From positions 248,001-312,000 of the forward strand of contig NZ_JAMKQJ010000006.1 in assembly GCF_024643205.1 (NCBI RefSeq): 64,000 bases of DNA, given 5' to 3'. This DNA comes from Parapedobacter tibetensis (lineage in GTDB: Bacteria; Bacteroidota; Bacteroidia; Sphingobacteriales; Sphingobacteriaceae). Of the stretch, positions 52,437 through 60,934 are shown piece after piece (the first letter of the stretch is position 1; the number at the start of each line of letters is the position of its first letter). Made by a program: the position numbers and the translations under genes. Under the pieces are notes generated by a model. It was not told the origin of the DNA. It worked only from the letters and a program-made list of their open reading frames with translations, and ran no database searches.

Positions 52437-53063
52437 ATGAAAGTGAATTTAGATATAAACCAACGTATAGTAAACCATTTGCTGTTACAAGGTTCCTTTA
52501 TGGATAACGTAGGACTGTTCCATGGGAAGACAGGGGTTGCTATTCTCTTTTACCATTACTCAAGATATATGAGGAACTCAATATATGAAGAATTTGGGGA
52601 CGAGTTGGTTCAACAGATATACGATGATATTGACAATCAAATGCCTATCAATTTGGAGAACGGTCTTTGTGGAATTGCTTGGGGGTTATGTTATTTGATT
52701 AGCAGTGATTTCGTTGAGGGAGATCCGGAAGAGGTGCTAAGTCAAATTGACGAGGTCATAATGGAGAGGTCACCTATGCGGGTAAAGGACTCATCAATTC
52801 GTACTGGACTTCAAGGTATCCAAATGTATGTACGGGACCGAATCGCCCTTTCAATTAAGCAGGAAACTAATCACCCCTTCAATCCTGATTATCTAAAGGA
52901 AATGGAGATGGCAGCAAAAAAGGTGAAGTTAAAAATGCCTCCATCACCATTTAGCGAAATGGATTTTCCAAATAAAGAAGAGCAAATCGAATTTTTGAAC
53001 CTACCACTAGGGTTGGACCATGGGTGTGCTGGCGCTGTTTTACACGAAATAATGGCAAGGTGA
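52437..53063 (+). CDS. Half-length LanC-like protein without zinc site
   Basis: 208 residues from the ATG at 52437 (MKVNLDINQRIV); the frame is open from 52377 but that extension looks non-coding. GxxG-type repeats of the LanC alpha-toroid are readable: GLFHGKTG (27-34), GLCGIAWG (76-83), GLQGIQMY (124-131) and GLDHGCAG (192-199). The protein ends nine residues after the last, so the zinc ligand motifs (WCYG and CHG), present in the full LanC at 55617, are missing. It cannot be a normal cyclase. It may be a partner or chaperone for the precursor, or a decayed gene. It overlaps the glycosyltransferase start by one base (TGATG). Confidence 0.75.
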   Translation: MKVNLDINQRIVNHLLLQGSFMDNVGLFHGKTGVAILFYHYSRYMRNSIYEEFGDELVQQIYDDIDNQMPINLENGLCGIAWGLCYLISSDFVEGDPEEVLSQIDEVIMERSPMRVKDSSIRTGLQGIQMYVRDRIALSIKQETNHPFNPDYLKEMEMAAKKVKLKMPPSPFSEMDFPNKEEQIEFLNLPLGLDHGCAGAVLHEIMAR

Positions 53064-54352
53064 TGCATATTTATCTTTTTAACACATACAATTATTCGAG
53101 GGATTATGGTATCACTACCTATATCAACGAGCTGTCGAATCACTTTTGTGGTAGAGAGGGAATTAACCTAACCATTGTCACACTGCAATCTGATGGATCG
53201 GAATTTTCTGTTTCATATGATAAGGAAAAGCGCCTGAGAGAGATAAACATACCGTGGCCATTCAATATTCCCGTCATAAGCTTATTTGAGAATGATAAAA
53301 TGCAGAAATACAGCTTGTCGGTAAGCTGCCTGTTGTCTGAATACATTAGTCCTATTGAACATAATACTTTCCATTTGAACTATAACCAACATGTTTCACT
53401 GATACCTTTTCTGCGGAAGTTGGCTCCGTCCTCCCGCATCATCTTCACTGTCCATTATATAAGGTGGGTTTCGCTTATAGATGGTAATTTGGAAGCTTTT
53501 AGAAAAATTATAGCTAATGAAGAGACCTCAGCGGATGATAGGATTAAACAATTAGTGCATTACGACTATGTGAGCTTGGAGAATATCTCTCAACAAGTTG
53601 ATTCCGTTATTGTCCTATCGTCATATACATACAAATTGCTTTCAGTAGAATATGATATTCCTGCATCAAAAATTATCCTGCTACCGAACACCCTTAGCGA
53701 CCGCGCAGCATTCAAGTCTCGTAAGGAAATTGAAAGACTGAAAGCTCAAATTGGCATTGGCAGATCGGAGAAAGTATTGTTGTACGCCGGTAGATTGCAG
53801 TCTTCGAAAGGGCTGCATGTATTGCTGCGAGCCTTCGGAAAAGCTGTCGACCGCTATCCAAATATGCGGTTGATAATAGCAGGAGGGGGAAATTATGACG
53901 AATTCATGAAGATGTGCACTTCCTTTTGTGGCAAGATGATTTTCATGGGCAGGGTGGAAAAAGACCTTTTATACGACTTGTACAGCATGGCCGATATTGG
54001 GTTACAGCCCTCATTGAATGAGCAATGCAGTTATGTTGTTATTGAAATGTTCATGCATGGCCTTCCAGTAATAGGCTTTGACGCAACAGGTATCTCGGAT
54101 ATGATTGATAATGATTTCAATGGATACAAGTTACCAGCGCAGGATGAAGATTTTTCCCTTTCTGATACACAAGTACTGATTGATAGACTGACAGAAGCCA
54201 TCCTTAAATTACTGAATGACAATCCAAAACGGGATTATTTTGCGTTAAATGCTAGACAAACCTTTGAAGACCGATATAATACTAAAACTGTAGGTGAAGA
54301 GTTTTACAGTGAAGTTTACCATGCTAAGTTATTTAATTCACAGATTGTTTAA
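53063..54352 (+). CDS. GT4 glycosyltransferase of Bacteroidota peptide loci (TIGR04157-like)
   Basis: 429 residues from the ATG at 53063. MHIYLFNTYNYSRDYGITTYINEL is the acceptor side; LLYAGRLQSSKGLHVLLRAFGKAV (about 240-263) and ADIGLQPSLNEQCSYVVIEMFMHGLPVIGFDATG (about 312-345) form the donor site with E-x7-E. Family resemblance is to glycosyltransferases found next to GG-leader precursor genes in Bacteroidota. It might glycosylate the peptide, for example at a Trp, Ser or Thr, but this is inference; it could also serve the cell envelope. Its start overlaps the half-LanC stop. Not obviously related to the capsule transferases by position. Confidence 0.82.
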   Translation: MHIYLFNTYNYSRDYGITTYINELSNHFCGREGINLTIVTLQSDGSEFSVSYDKEKRLREINIPWPFNIPVISLFENDKMQKYSLSVSCLLSEYISPIEHNTFHLNYNQHVSLIPFLRKLAPSSRIIFTVHYIRWVSLIDGNLEAFRKIIANEETSADDRIKQLVHYDYVSLENISQQVDSVIVLSSYTYKLLSVEYDIPASKIILLPNTLSDRAAFKSRKEIERLKAQIGIGRSEKVLLYAGRLQSSKGLHVLLRAFGKAVDRYPNMRLIIAGGGNYDEFMKMCTSFCGKMIFMGRVEKDLLYDLYSMADIGLQPSLNEQCSYVVIEMFMHGLPVIGFDATGISDMIDNDFNGYKLPAQDEDFSLSDTQVLIDRLTEAILKLLNDNPKRDYFALNARQTFEDRYNTKTVGEEFYSEVYHAKLFNSQIV

Positions 54353-54496
54353 CAAAAGAAAATGCTTATGGAAAAGGTAAGGTAAATGTAAAAGACCAGT
54401 CGAAAAAATGGTCGAATATCAAATCGAAAGCGGTAAGTAAGGTACTTATCCATTTTTTAACAAGTAGTAAATTGTTCTCATTTAAACTTTTTAAAC

Positions 54497-54754
54497 ATGA
54501 AAAAGCTTAAAAAACTATCCTTAGACAAGGAGAAAATTGTAAATCTTAATGAACAGGGTATGAGCGAACTGAAGGGAGGATCGATTTCCGCAATATCTAG
54601 ATTTATAACTCATTACTCAGCCGGCAAATCTCTTGACTACACTACTAGTGTCGTTGAATCTTGGATGAAAGATAACACACTCTGGGTTGGTTGTACAACA
54701 GACCCAAAGTACTCGGAAATGTATGGAACAACTCCCGGGTGTATTGAACCATAG
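54497..54754 (+). CDS. Lanthipeptide precursor with GG leader
   Basis: 85 residues. The leader KKLSLDKEKIVNLNEQGMSELKGG ends at G27-G28, the double-glycine site for C39 peptidases, and resembles the GG-type leader class of Bacteroidota (TIGR04149-like). The core is 57 residues (29-85) with two cysteines (C66, C82) and sixteen Ser/Thr. T79-P80-G81-C82 repeats the ring-B motif of nisin. LanC/LanB partners lie downstream. Dehydration of Ser/Thr and thioether closing with C66 and C82 would give two rings; the rest of the dehydrated residues may be reduced by the MDR enzyme. A strong hairpin follows 11 bases after the stop. Confidence 0.85.
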   Translation: MKKLKKLSLDKEKIVNLNEQGMSELKGGSISAISRFITHYSAGKSLDYTTSVVESWMKDNTLWVGCTTDPKYSEMYGTTPGCIEP

Positions 54755-54765
54755 TAAATTTGATT

Positions 54766-54804
54766 AAATGTGCCTGAGAGTGATAACTCTCATGGCACAT
54801 TTTT
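54766..54804 (+). terminator. Attenuator-type hairpin after the precursor gene
   Basis: AAATGTGCC-TGAGAG pairs with CTCTCA-GGCACATTT: 15 base pairs with a single bulged T, a 6-base loop and a run of T. It lies 11 bases after the precursor stop and 12 before the protease start, so it would stop most transcripts after the precursor and let a few read into the modification genes. Confidence 0.85.
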
Positions 54805-54816
54805 AACAGATAAAAG

Positions 54817-55608
54817 ATGAAAGATTCCACATACGCCTTCCCAAATATTATGCAATCAATTTTATTGCTTGTCATGATATTTGTTAGTCATTTTTTCGCA
54901 AGCAAACTATTTTCATTCGTTGAAAACGAAACGCTGATAAATTTATTATCGGAGGTGTTTAAATTAATCCTATTGCTCATCTTTTTATCCTACATGACTA
55001 AACTTGGTAAAATCGACAAGGCGCAGTTTAAACTTAAAGTGCCTAATGGCATAGTTCTATTGTGCGGGACTTTATGTGCGATATTTATCCTATTTCTGCC
55101 GATGTCTGATATTTCTTATTTCGATGAAACCTATCTGGAAGATTATGTAGTGGATTTAATTACCCAAAGAACAAATGTGTTTACTTTCATTGCAATGTGT
55201 TTACTTGGGCCCGTCTTTGAGGAGTTGATTTTCAGAGGTGTCATTCTTGCCGGGTTATTAAAGCGTTACTCCCCAACAGTTGCTATTCTACTATCTTCTC
55301 TGCTTTTCGGTATAGGACACATATCAATAGTCCTGCCCTTTGTATTTGGACTATTTATGGGCTGGCTGTTTTTTCGCACCAGTAATCTCATATATTGTAT
55401 AATAATACATTGTTTCGTGAACTTTATCGGCTTTGCGATGAGATACGCTGTATTTAGCAAAAGAGCTAGTATTGAGGATATTAATAAATATTTGGAGATA
55501 AACACGCTTACCAAAGGGGTTATTAGTTTAGTAATCTTTTGCTCCTGTATTTTCGTATTGCATTTTATTATGAAAAAAAGGACTTCTAATGTTAGTCGGC
55601 AACAATAA
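54817..55608 (+). CDS. CPBP-family intramembrane metalloprotease
   Basis: 263 residues with about eight hydrophobic helices. CPBP motifs are complete: FEELIFRG (E135, E136, R140), GIGHIS (H168) and IIIHCFVNF (H198, N202), the zinc-binding glutamates and histidines of the Rce1/CAAX-protease-like fold. In bacteriocin loci such proteins act as immunity proteins or as leader peptidases. A double-glycine peptidase is already present in the ABC exporter, so immunity or a second trimming step is likely. It starts 12 bases after the attenuator and ends 8 bases before lanC. Confidence 0.85.
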   Translation: MKDSTYAFPNIMQSILLLVMIFVSHFFASKLFSFVENETLINLLSEVFKLILLLIFLSYMTKLGKIDKAQFKLKVPNGIVLLCGTLCAIFILFLPMSDISYFDETYLEDYVVDLITQRTNVFTFIAMCLLGPVFEELIFRGVILAGLLKRYSPTVAILLSSLLFGIGHISIVLPFVFGLFMGWLFFRTSNLIYCIIIHCFVNFIGFAMRYAVFSKRASIEDINKYLEINTLTKGVISLVIFCSCIFVLHFIMKKRTSNVSRQQ

Positions 55609-55616
55609 ATGAAGAT

Positions 55617-56747
55617 ATGCTATTGGCAAATCCCCAAAAACATCTGTCTTTCTTCAACGGTAGTACGACACCACATTACGGCGTAGTTGCTGGCGAAGTA
55701 GGATATATGCTGAGTTTGGCATACGAATACCGTCTTTACAAACGTAAAGAAAGTTTGGATTTTTGCGGTAAACTGCTAAAACACTTAATCGGGAAGCACA
55801 ACTCAAATTGTACCCTCGGTTACGGTTTGGCGGGTTTAGCGTGGGGTATTAGGCAAATACAAAGAATCGGGATTACCGACGAAAGCATTGAGCCTTGGTT
55901 TGAAAATACTGAGAGTATCTTGAGGCATAACTTCAAGGAGATACTCGAAAGCGGGAATTTCGACTACTTCCATGGAGCATCGGGTATTTTAAACTATTTT
56001 CTTAACAGTAAAAGGAAAGTTGATGTACGAACCGATGAATTGGTCACCACTTTTTTAGATAAAATTCATCAACAGTCAATTGACTACTTTTTTTCTCCTA
56101 GGGATGAAACGACACCTGATGGCCAATCGGTCCGCATTCTCAATTTGGGAGTGCCCCATGGGGTTAGCGGGATTATCCTGTTGCTATTGCAAATCAAGAA
56201 GAGAACGGGCCGCGACGTGGATGGATTAATAACATCCTTCATGGACAGGCTTTTGACTTACTGTGATAACGAAATGGGCAACGTGTTTCAGGTTCCAAGC
56301 TTGGTGGGCGATATTGAACGGGACAGTACGCTCGCCTGGTGTTATGGTGACTTACCTGTGTTGTATATCCTCACTGAAGCTACACACTTAGGCATTTGTG
56401 ATTCCAAGTGCCAGAAAATTCTGGATTTCCTATCAGCTAGAACGGCAAAAAGACGAGACTATATGGATGGCAATCTCACCCTATGCCATGGACTGCCGGT
56501 GATAACCTACTTCTATTATAAACTTTGGAAAATGACTGGACATGAATTATACGAGAGTGCATTCAATTATTGGGAGCATGAATTGAAGTCAAACTTTTAT
56601 ATGCCTCATGAACAAAAGAATTCAAAACTTGAAAAAGATATTACGTCAAATTTCTCGCTATTTAATGGATTTCCCGGCATGTATATCGTTTCGCTTACCA
56701 TTCATAGGCAGATAGCAGATGATTGGGACAACATTCTCTTATTTTAA
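55617..56747 (+). CDS. Lanthionine synthetase C-like cyclase with full zinc site
   Basis: 376 residues, alpha-toroid. Zinc ligands C242 (AWCYGDLPV), C290 and H291 (LCHGLPV) and the conserved NLGVPHGVSG (H181) are all present. GxxG repeats include YGLAGLAWG, FHGASGIL and FNGFPGMY near the C terminus. It would add the cysteine thiols to dehydrated Ser/Thr to close thioether rings on the precursor at 54497. This differs from the half-LanC at 52437, which lacks the ligands. The MDR gene starts nine bases after its stop. Confidence 0.92.
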   Translation: MLLANPQKHLSFFNGSTTPHYGVVAGEVGYMLSLAYEYRLYKRKESLDFCGKLLKHLIGKHNSNCTLGYGLAGLAWGIRQIQRIGITDESIEPWFENTESILRHNFKEILESGNFDYFHGASGILNYFLNSKRKVDVRTDELVTTFLDKIHQQSIDYFFSPRDETTPDGQSVRILNLGVPHGVSGIILLLLQIKKRTGRDVDGLITSFMDRLLTYCDNEMGNVFQVPSLVGDIERDSTLAWCYGDLPVLYILTEATHLGICDSKCQKILDFLSARTAKRRDYMDGNLTLCHGLPVITYFYYKLWKMTGHELYESAFNYWEHELKSNFYMPHEQKNSKLEKDITSNFSLFNGFPGMYIVSLTIHRQIADDWDNILLF

Positions 56748-56755
56748 AATACAAT

Positions 56756-57859
56756 ATGGAAACAGTAGCAGTATGCAGTTCAAATTTTAAAAAGAACGAA
56801 AGATGTTTGGATTACATTGAGTTCGAAATGTGCGATAGTGTTATCCCAATCGCATTATTGGATGTGGATCAATCATTTGAGAAAGTGCCTGAAGATGGTG
56901 TTGTAGTAGAAATCAATGCTTTTTCCTGCAACTATCGGGACAAATCGATAGTGATTCATTCCAACGATAAATGCAGAAACCAAAGTGTGTCAGGCAATCT
57001 GTACTATTATCCGGTAGGTTCTGAATTCGTTGGAAAAGTAGTCGAAATAGGAAACGAGGTCAAGCACCTAAGGATCGGCGATCGGGTCATTCCCGACGGG
57101 GCATACCCTCTTAAGGCTGATGGGACTTTTGGTGGGCTACCCACGAATTGTGCGTCACAGCGTTTTCAGATGCTTAGTCAGGCCTATTTGAAAAAAATCC
57201 CAGACACGATGTCGGACGAAGTCGCCGCTGCCTTTACCATTGCGGGGCAAACCGTATACAGTATGCTGAGGAAACTGGACTTGAAATTCGGACAAAGCAT
57301 TTTGGTCACTGCAGCAACGTCCAATACATCATTAGCTGTGATTTCCGCTTTGCGTAAGTATAATGTCAATATTTATGCCTGTTCGACGTCTGATGCTAAT
57401 TTCGATAAACTGAAGGAATTGGGGGTAAACGAGTGTATAACTAAATCATCATTGGAGAGTAGGGAGACCGCACTTTTAACATCTAGCTTTGGAGGGTTTG
57501 ACGCCGTGATAGATCCCTTTTTCGATTTATACTTATATCCAGTTTTTGGACATATAAAAAATGGAGGAAAATATATAACGTGCGGTTTATATGCACAGAA
57601 CGGCAAATTCGAAAATCAAAATAAACAGCAGTTGGATTTCGGAATGTTCTTGGGGACAAGTATTTCTCAGAATATTTCCATAATTGGTAATTGCTTGGGA
57701 ACTACTAGTGATTTGGACATGGCGCTAAAGGACTTTGAAGCAGGAATATTTGACATCCGTATCGATTCCGTATGGGATAAATCGAATCTATTGCATTTCT
57801 TTCAGAAGACGTTCCATCAAGTTCCACGACTTGGAAAAGTAATATTTAAGTATGACTGA
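56756..57859 (+). CDS. MDR-family oxidoreductase, possible LanJ-like dehydroamino acid reductase
   Basis: 367 residues from the ATG at 56756 (METVAVCSSN). GroES-like half with EINAFSCNYRDKSI (about 53-66) and GSEFVGKVVEIGNEV (about 88-102), then a Rossmann half with ILVTAATSNTSLAVISALR (about 181-199). The NYRD motif without the ADH zinc ligands is that of the quinone-oxidoreductase branch. LtnJ/LanJ enzymes of this superfamily reduce dehydroalanine to D-alanine in lanthipeptides, but LtnJ is described as zinc-dependent, so this enzyme would be a variant. It overlaps lanB by eight bases, which ties it to peptide modification. Confidence 0.72.
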   Translation: METVAVCSSNFKKNERCLDYIEFEMCDSVIPIALLDVDQSFEKVPEDGVVVEINAFSCNYRDKSIVIHSNDKCRNQSVSGNLYYYPVGSEFVGKVVEIGNEVKHLRIGDRVIPDGAYPLKADGTFGGLPTNCASQRFQMLSQAYLKKIPDTMSDEVAAAFTIAGQTVYSMLRKLDLKFGQSILVTAATSNTSLAVISALRKYNVNIYACSTSDANFDKLKELGVNECITKSSLESRETALLTSSFGGFDAVIDPFFDLYLYPVFGHIKNGGKYITCGLYAQNGKFENQNKQQLDFGMFLGTSISQNISIIGNCLGTTSDLDMALKDFEAGIFDIRIDSVWDKSNLLHFFQKTFHQVPRLGKVIFKYD

Positions 57860-60053
57860 CATATATAAACCCTTTAATCGATTTCTTTTCAGGGTTCCCG
57901 TGCTTCCATTTGAATTTCTGACTAAAACTTTGCTGCGTCCTGAGGAAAACTTCGTGAACGAGAAGCGTGGAGAGATAGAGGAGGGTATTTATTTATCTTC
58001 TCCTGTTTTATTTGGTGAATGGCAAAAACTCCAAGCCGGCACTGTCAAAGAACCGGAAAAAGAGAGTCGTATACGTTCATCGTTGATGAAGTATGTTGCC
58101 AGGATGGCTACTAGATGTACCCCATTCGGCACGTTGGCAACTTGTTCAATTGGAGAGATAGGCCCCGACACATCGTTTCTATTGGGTAATAAGTTGAGTA
58201 GGCACACACGGCTTGATACCCAATATCTTTATGTTCTTGCGGAGTTGTTAAGTCGGCGGCCTGAGATTAGGCACCAACTACGATATTATCCAAATAATAC
58301 GGCGTATCGGATGTCAGATCGTTTAAGGTATATCGAATTTAGCCATGTCTCGGAGAAAATTAGACATAGCATCACGTCGGTACAGTCCTCTAAACTTCTA
58401 TTGGATATTTTGAATCAGGCAAAAAGAGGGGCAACTATCGATGGGCTATTGAACTTTCTTCGTTCCCAGTCAATCCCAAATGCCGATGCCAAGGACTTTA
58501 TCGAAGACATCATTGAATCCCAAATCCTGATCAGTGAGTTGAATGTCTCTACTACAGGAGCTTTCTATTTTGATAGGTTATTGGCAATAGTGGGACGAAT
58601 GAGTTTGAAGGGAGATGGGCTTGCTATTCTCGATACACTCAAGTCAATTAACGCACATTTAAGACATATCGACGAGCTTGGCCTTGGGAACGTGAATAAA
58701 TATAGACGTGTCATAAATGATATAGAAAAAATCCCCCTTGCTTACGATGAAAGCCGCTTATTTCAAGTCGATGTGTTCCGTGAGCACCGGGAAGCAGAAT
58801 TGGGAAAGCATATTGTTGATGAACTACAATCTGTCCTCTCACTCTTTGCGAAAACGCATCAACACCAGGGCAACGTATTATTGAGGGATTTCAAGATGGC
58901 CTTTTATGAACGTTACGAAGAAGCCGAGGTGCCTTTGTCGATCGCCTTGGATCCGGATGTAGGGATAGGTTACCCGGTATCCAGGGGTATTGCAGATGTA
59001 TCACCGGCGATCATAGAAAGCCTGGTGATACCCAGAAAAGATGGAAGGCAAAACCAAGCATTAGGCCTTAACGCTTTGGTCATGTCAAAGTATCTTAAGG
59101 AAGATACTGGAAGAGACGAAGTTTTACTGGGCGAAAATGACTTAAAAGGTATTGCGGCAAGCTATCAGAATTTACCATCCACAATTTATGTGATATTTCA
59201 GGTTGTGAAAGATAGAAATGCGGAGCTGTTAGTAAATGTGAAGGCCGTTGGTGGAGGGTCCGCGAAACTATTTACCCGGTTTGCTCATCTCAACGAAGAT
59301 ATCAATGGCTTTATCGCCGAGTTAATGGAAAAGGAGGATGCTTTGTTAGTAGACGGTAATGGTGTGTTAGCGGAATTGGTACATCTGCCCAATTCACGTA
59401 TGGGCAACATACTAGCCAGACCTCATATCAGGAACTACGAAATCGTTTATTTATCGGACTCGGATTTGCCCGAATCCAATAAGATTCCAGTGACAGACCT
59501 GATGCTTTCTTATAAGTTTGGGAAGCTTATGCTTCGATCCAAAAGTCTTAATAAATGGGTATACCCTCAACTAACAACCGCACTCAACTATCACAATGAT
59601 ACCCTGCCAGTATACCGCTTTCTATGTGATTTACAGAACCAAGAAACAAGCGGGGGATTTGAATTCCGTTGGGGGGATACTGCTAACAACGTTAGCTTCC
59701 TGCCTAGGGTGAAATTCGGGAATTCTATCCTATCGTTGGCCTCATGGACCGTTTCCAGAAACGAATTGCAAGATGTTTTTAATTTGGACGATGGGGATTT
59801 AGTAAGTAAAGTTGGAAGTTGGCGGCTCAGACGAAATATCCCTCAGTATGCATTATTGAGTGATGGGGACAACGAACTATTTGTTGATTTTGAAAGCAGC
59901 TTGAGCATACGCTCTTTCTTTTCGACAGTAAAGAACCGAGCCCAATTCATTTTAAAGGAATTTATTTTCGAGACCGACAGTCTCGTCGTGAGCGACGGTG
60001 ACGGTCACTATATAAATGAATGTATTGTGGCGTTCCATAGAAATAAACAATGA
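57852..60053 (+). CDS. Lantibiotic dehydratase, glutamylation part (split LanB N-terminal)
   Basis: 733 residues. FNRFLFRVPVLPFEFL and YVARMATRCTPFGTLATCSIGEI (about 86-108) are the classic Lant_dehydr_N landmarks, with arginines expected to hold tRNA-Glu phosphate and glutamyl groups. RVKFGNSILSLASWTV (about 618-633) lies in the later part. It transfers glutamate from glutamyl-tRNA to Ser/Thr of the precursor core. The elimination domain is not fused; it is the next gene, overlapping by four bases. The split layout is typical of Bacteroidota and thiopeptide-like systems. Confidence 0.9.
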   Translation: MTDIYKPFNRFLFRVPVLPFEFLTKTLLRPEENFVNEKRGEIEEGIYLSSPVLFGEWQKLQAGTVKEPEKESRIRSSLMKYVARMATRCTPFGTLATCSIGEIGPDTSFLLGNKLSRHTRLDTQYLYVLAELLSRRPEIRHQLRYYPNNTAYRMSDRLRYIEFSHVSEKIRHSITSVQSSKLLLDILNQAKRGATIDGLLNFLRSQSIPNADAKDFIEDIIESQILISELNVSTTGAFYFDRLLAIVGRMSLKGDGLAILDTLKSINAHLRHIDELGLGNVNKYRRVINDIEKIPLAYDESRLFQVDVFREHREAELGKHIVDELQSVLSLFAKTHQHQGNVLLRDFKMAFYERYEEAEVPLSIALDPDVGIGYPVSRGIADVSPAIIESLVIPRKDGRQNQALGLNALVMSKYLKEDTGRDEVLLGENDLKGIAASYQNLPSTIYVIFQVVKDRNAELLVNVKAVGGGSAKLFTRFAHLNEDINGFIAELMEKEDALLVDGNGVLAELVHLPNSRMGNILARPHIRNYEIVYLSDSDLPESNKIPVTDLMLSYKFGKLMLRSKSLNKWVYPQLTTALNYHNDTLPVYRFLCDLQNQETSGGFEFRWGDTANNVSFLPRVKFGNSILSLASWTVSRNELQDVFNLDDGDLVSKVGSWRLRRNIPQYALLSDGDNELFVDFESSLSIRSFFSTVKNRAQFILKEFIFETDSLVVSDGDGHYINECIVAFHRNKQ

Positions 60054-60934
60054 GTAAAAGAATCCAAAGGACCTTCATCCCAGGCAGTGAGTGGATGTAC
60101 GTAAAGGTATATACCGGAAGTAATACCGCAGATAAGATATTAACCACAGAAATAAGAAAAATTGTTCAAGAATTGGAGGCGGAAGATCTCATTGAAAAGT
60201 GGTTCTTTATTAGGTATTCAGACCCGGACTTTCACTTGCGTGTCAGAATATTGCTCAGCAGCCCGGATTACGGAGGTCGGGTATTAGCGCTTTTCTATAA
60301 CAACTTCAAACACTTAATTGAAGCTAGTTTAGTTTGGAATATTCAATTGGATACCTACAAACGAGAGCTTGAGAGATACAATGGGCATTTGATAGATTTA
60401 AGCGAAAGTCAATTCCATGTAGATAGCAGGCATATGTTGGAGGTTCTCAAAATCGTGAACTCCCAAAACGACGAAAACTTTAGGTGGCTTGTGGCTATGA
60501 AAATGGTCGATTGCTTTTTAAGTGACTTCGGGTACGGTTATAAGGAAAAGTACGGGTTGTTGCACCAGATGGATTCATCTTTTAAAATGGAGTTCGGTTT
60601 CCACGAATCCAAGTCCCGGCAATTTAATATACTTTATCGGAAATACGACAAACAAATCGAGGAGATGATGATCCAAACAAACAAAAGCGGCGTATCAAAA
60701 AAACTTGATAAAATCCTTTCTTTCAAGTCCACTCAGCTAAAAGACGTCATTACAGCAATCAATCAATTATCCAGCCGGAGGAATATAGAGCCCCCATTGT
60801 CAAGCTATATACATATGATGATGAACAGGATTTTTAAATCCAAAAACCGTACTTATGAATTGATTATATATGACTTCCTTAGTCGATTTTACAAGAGTGC
60901 TTTGGCTAGGGAGAAGTACAACACGCAACACTGA
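60050..60934 (+). CDS. LanB elimination-domain protein (SpaB C-terminal/thiopeptide type)
   Basis: 294 residues. IPGSEWMYVKVYTGSNTADKIL near the N terminus and EKWFFIRYSDPDFHLRVRI (about 44-62) are the SpaB_C signatures, with arginines and DPDFHLR lining the pocket. It would remove the glutamate added by the neighbouring protein, creating dehydroalanine or dehydrobutyrine. It overlaps the lanB N-part and the ABC gene (ATGA and TGATG types). Without it the locus would only glutamylate the precursor, so the pair must act together. Confidence 0.9.
   Translation: MSKRIQRTFIPGSEWMYVKVYTGSNTADKILTTEIRKIVQELEAEDLIEKWFFIRYSDPDFHLRVRILLSSPDYGGRVLALFYNNFKHLIEASLVWNIQLDTYKRELERYNGHLIDLSESQFHVDSRHMLEVLKIVNSQNDENFRWLVAMKMVDCFLSDFGYGYKEKYGLLHQMDSSFKMEFGFHESKSRQFNILYRKYDKQIEEMMIQTNKSGVSKKLDKILSFKSTQLKDVITAINQLSSRRNIEPPLSSYIHMMMNRIFKSKNRTYELIIYDFLSRFYKSALAREKYNTQH

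Noticed and set aside
54337..54511. Open stretch without ATG between the glycosyltransferase and the precursor
   Set aside because: The translation (KGKVNVKDQSKKWSNIKS) looks protein-like but has no start codon and overlaps the precursor start.
55617..56747. Whether this LanC and the half LanC at 52437 are two pieces of one broken gene
   Set aside because: The second protein is full length with its own N terminus and complete zinc site; the precursor and protease genes lie between them.
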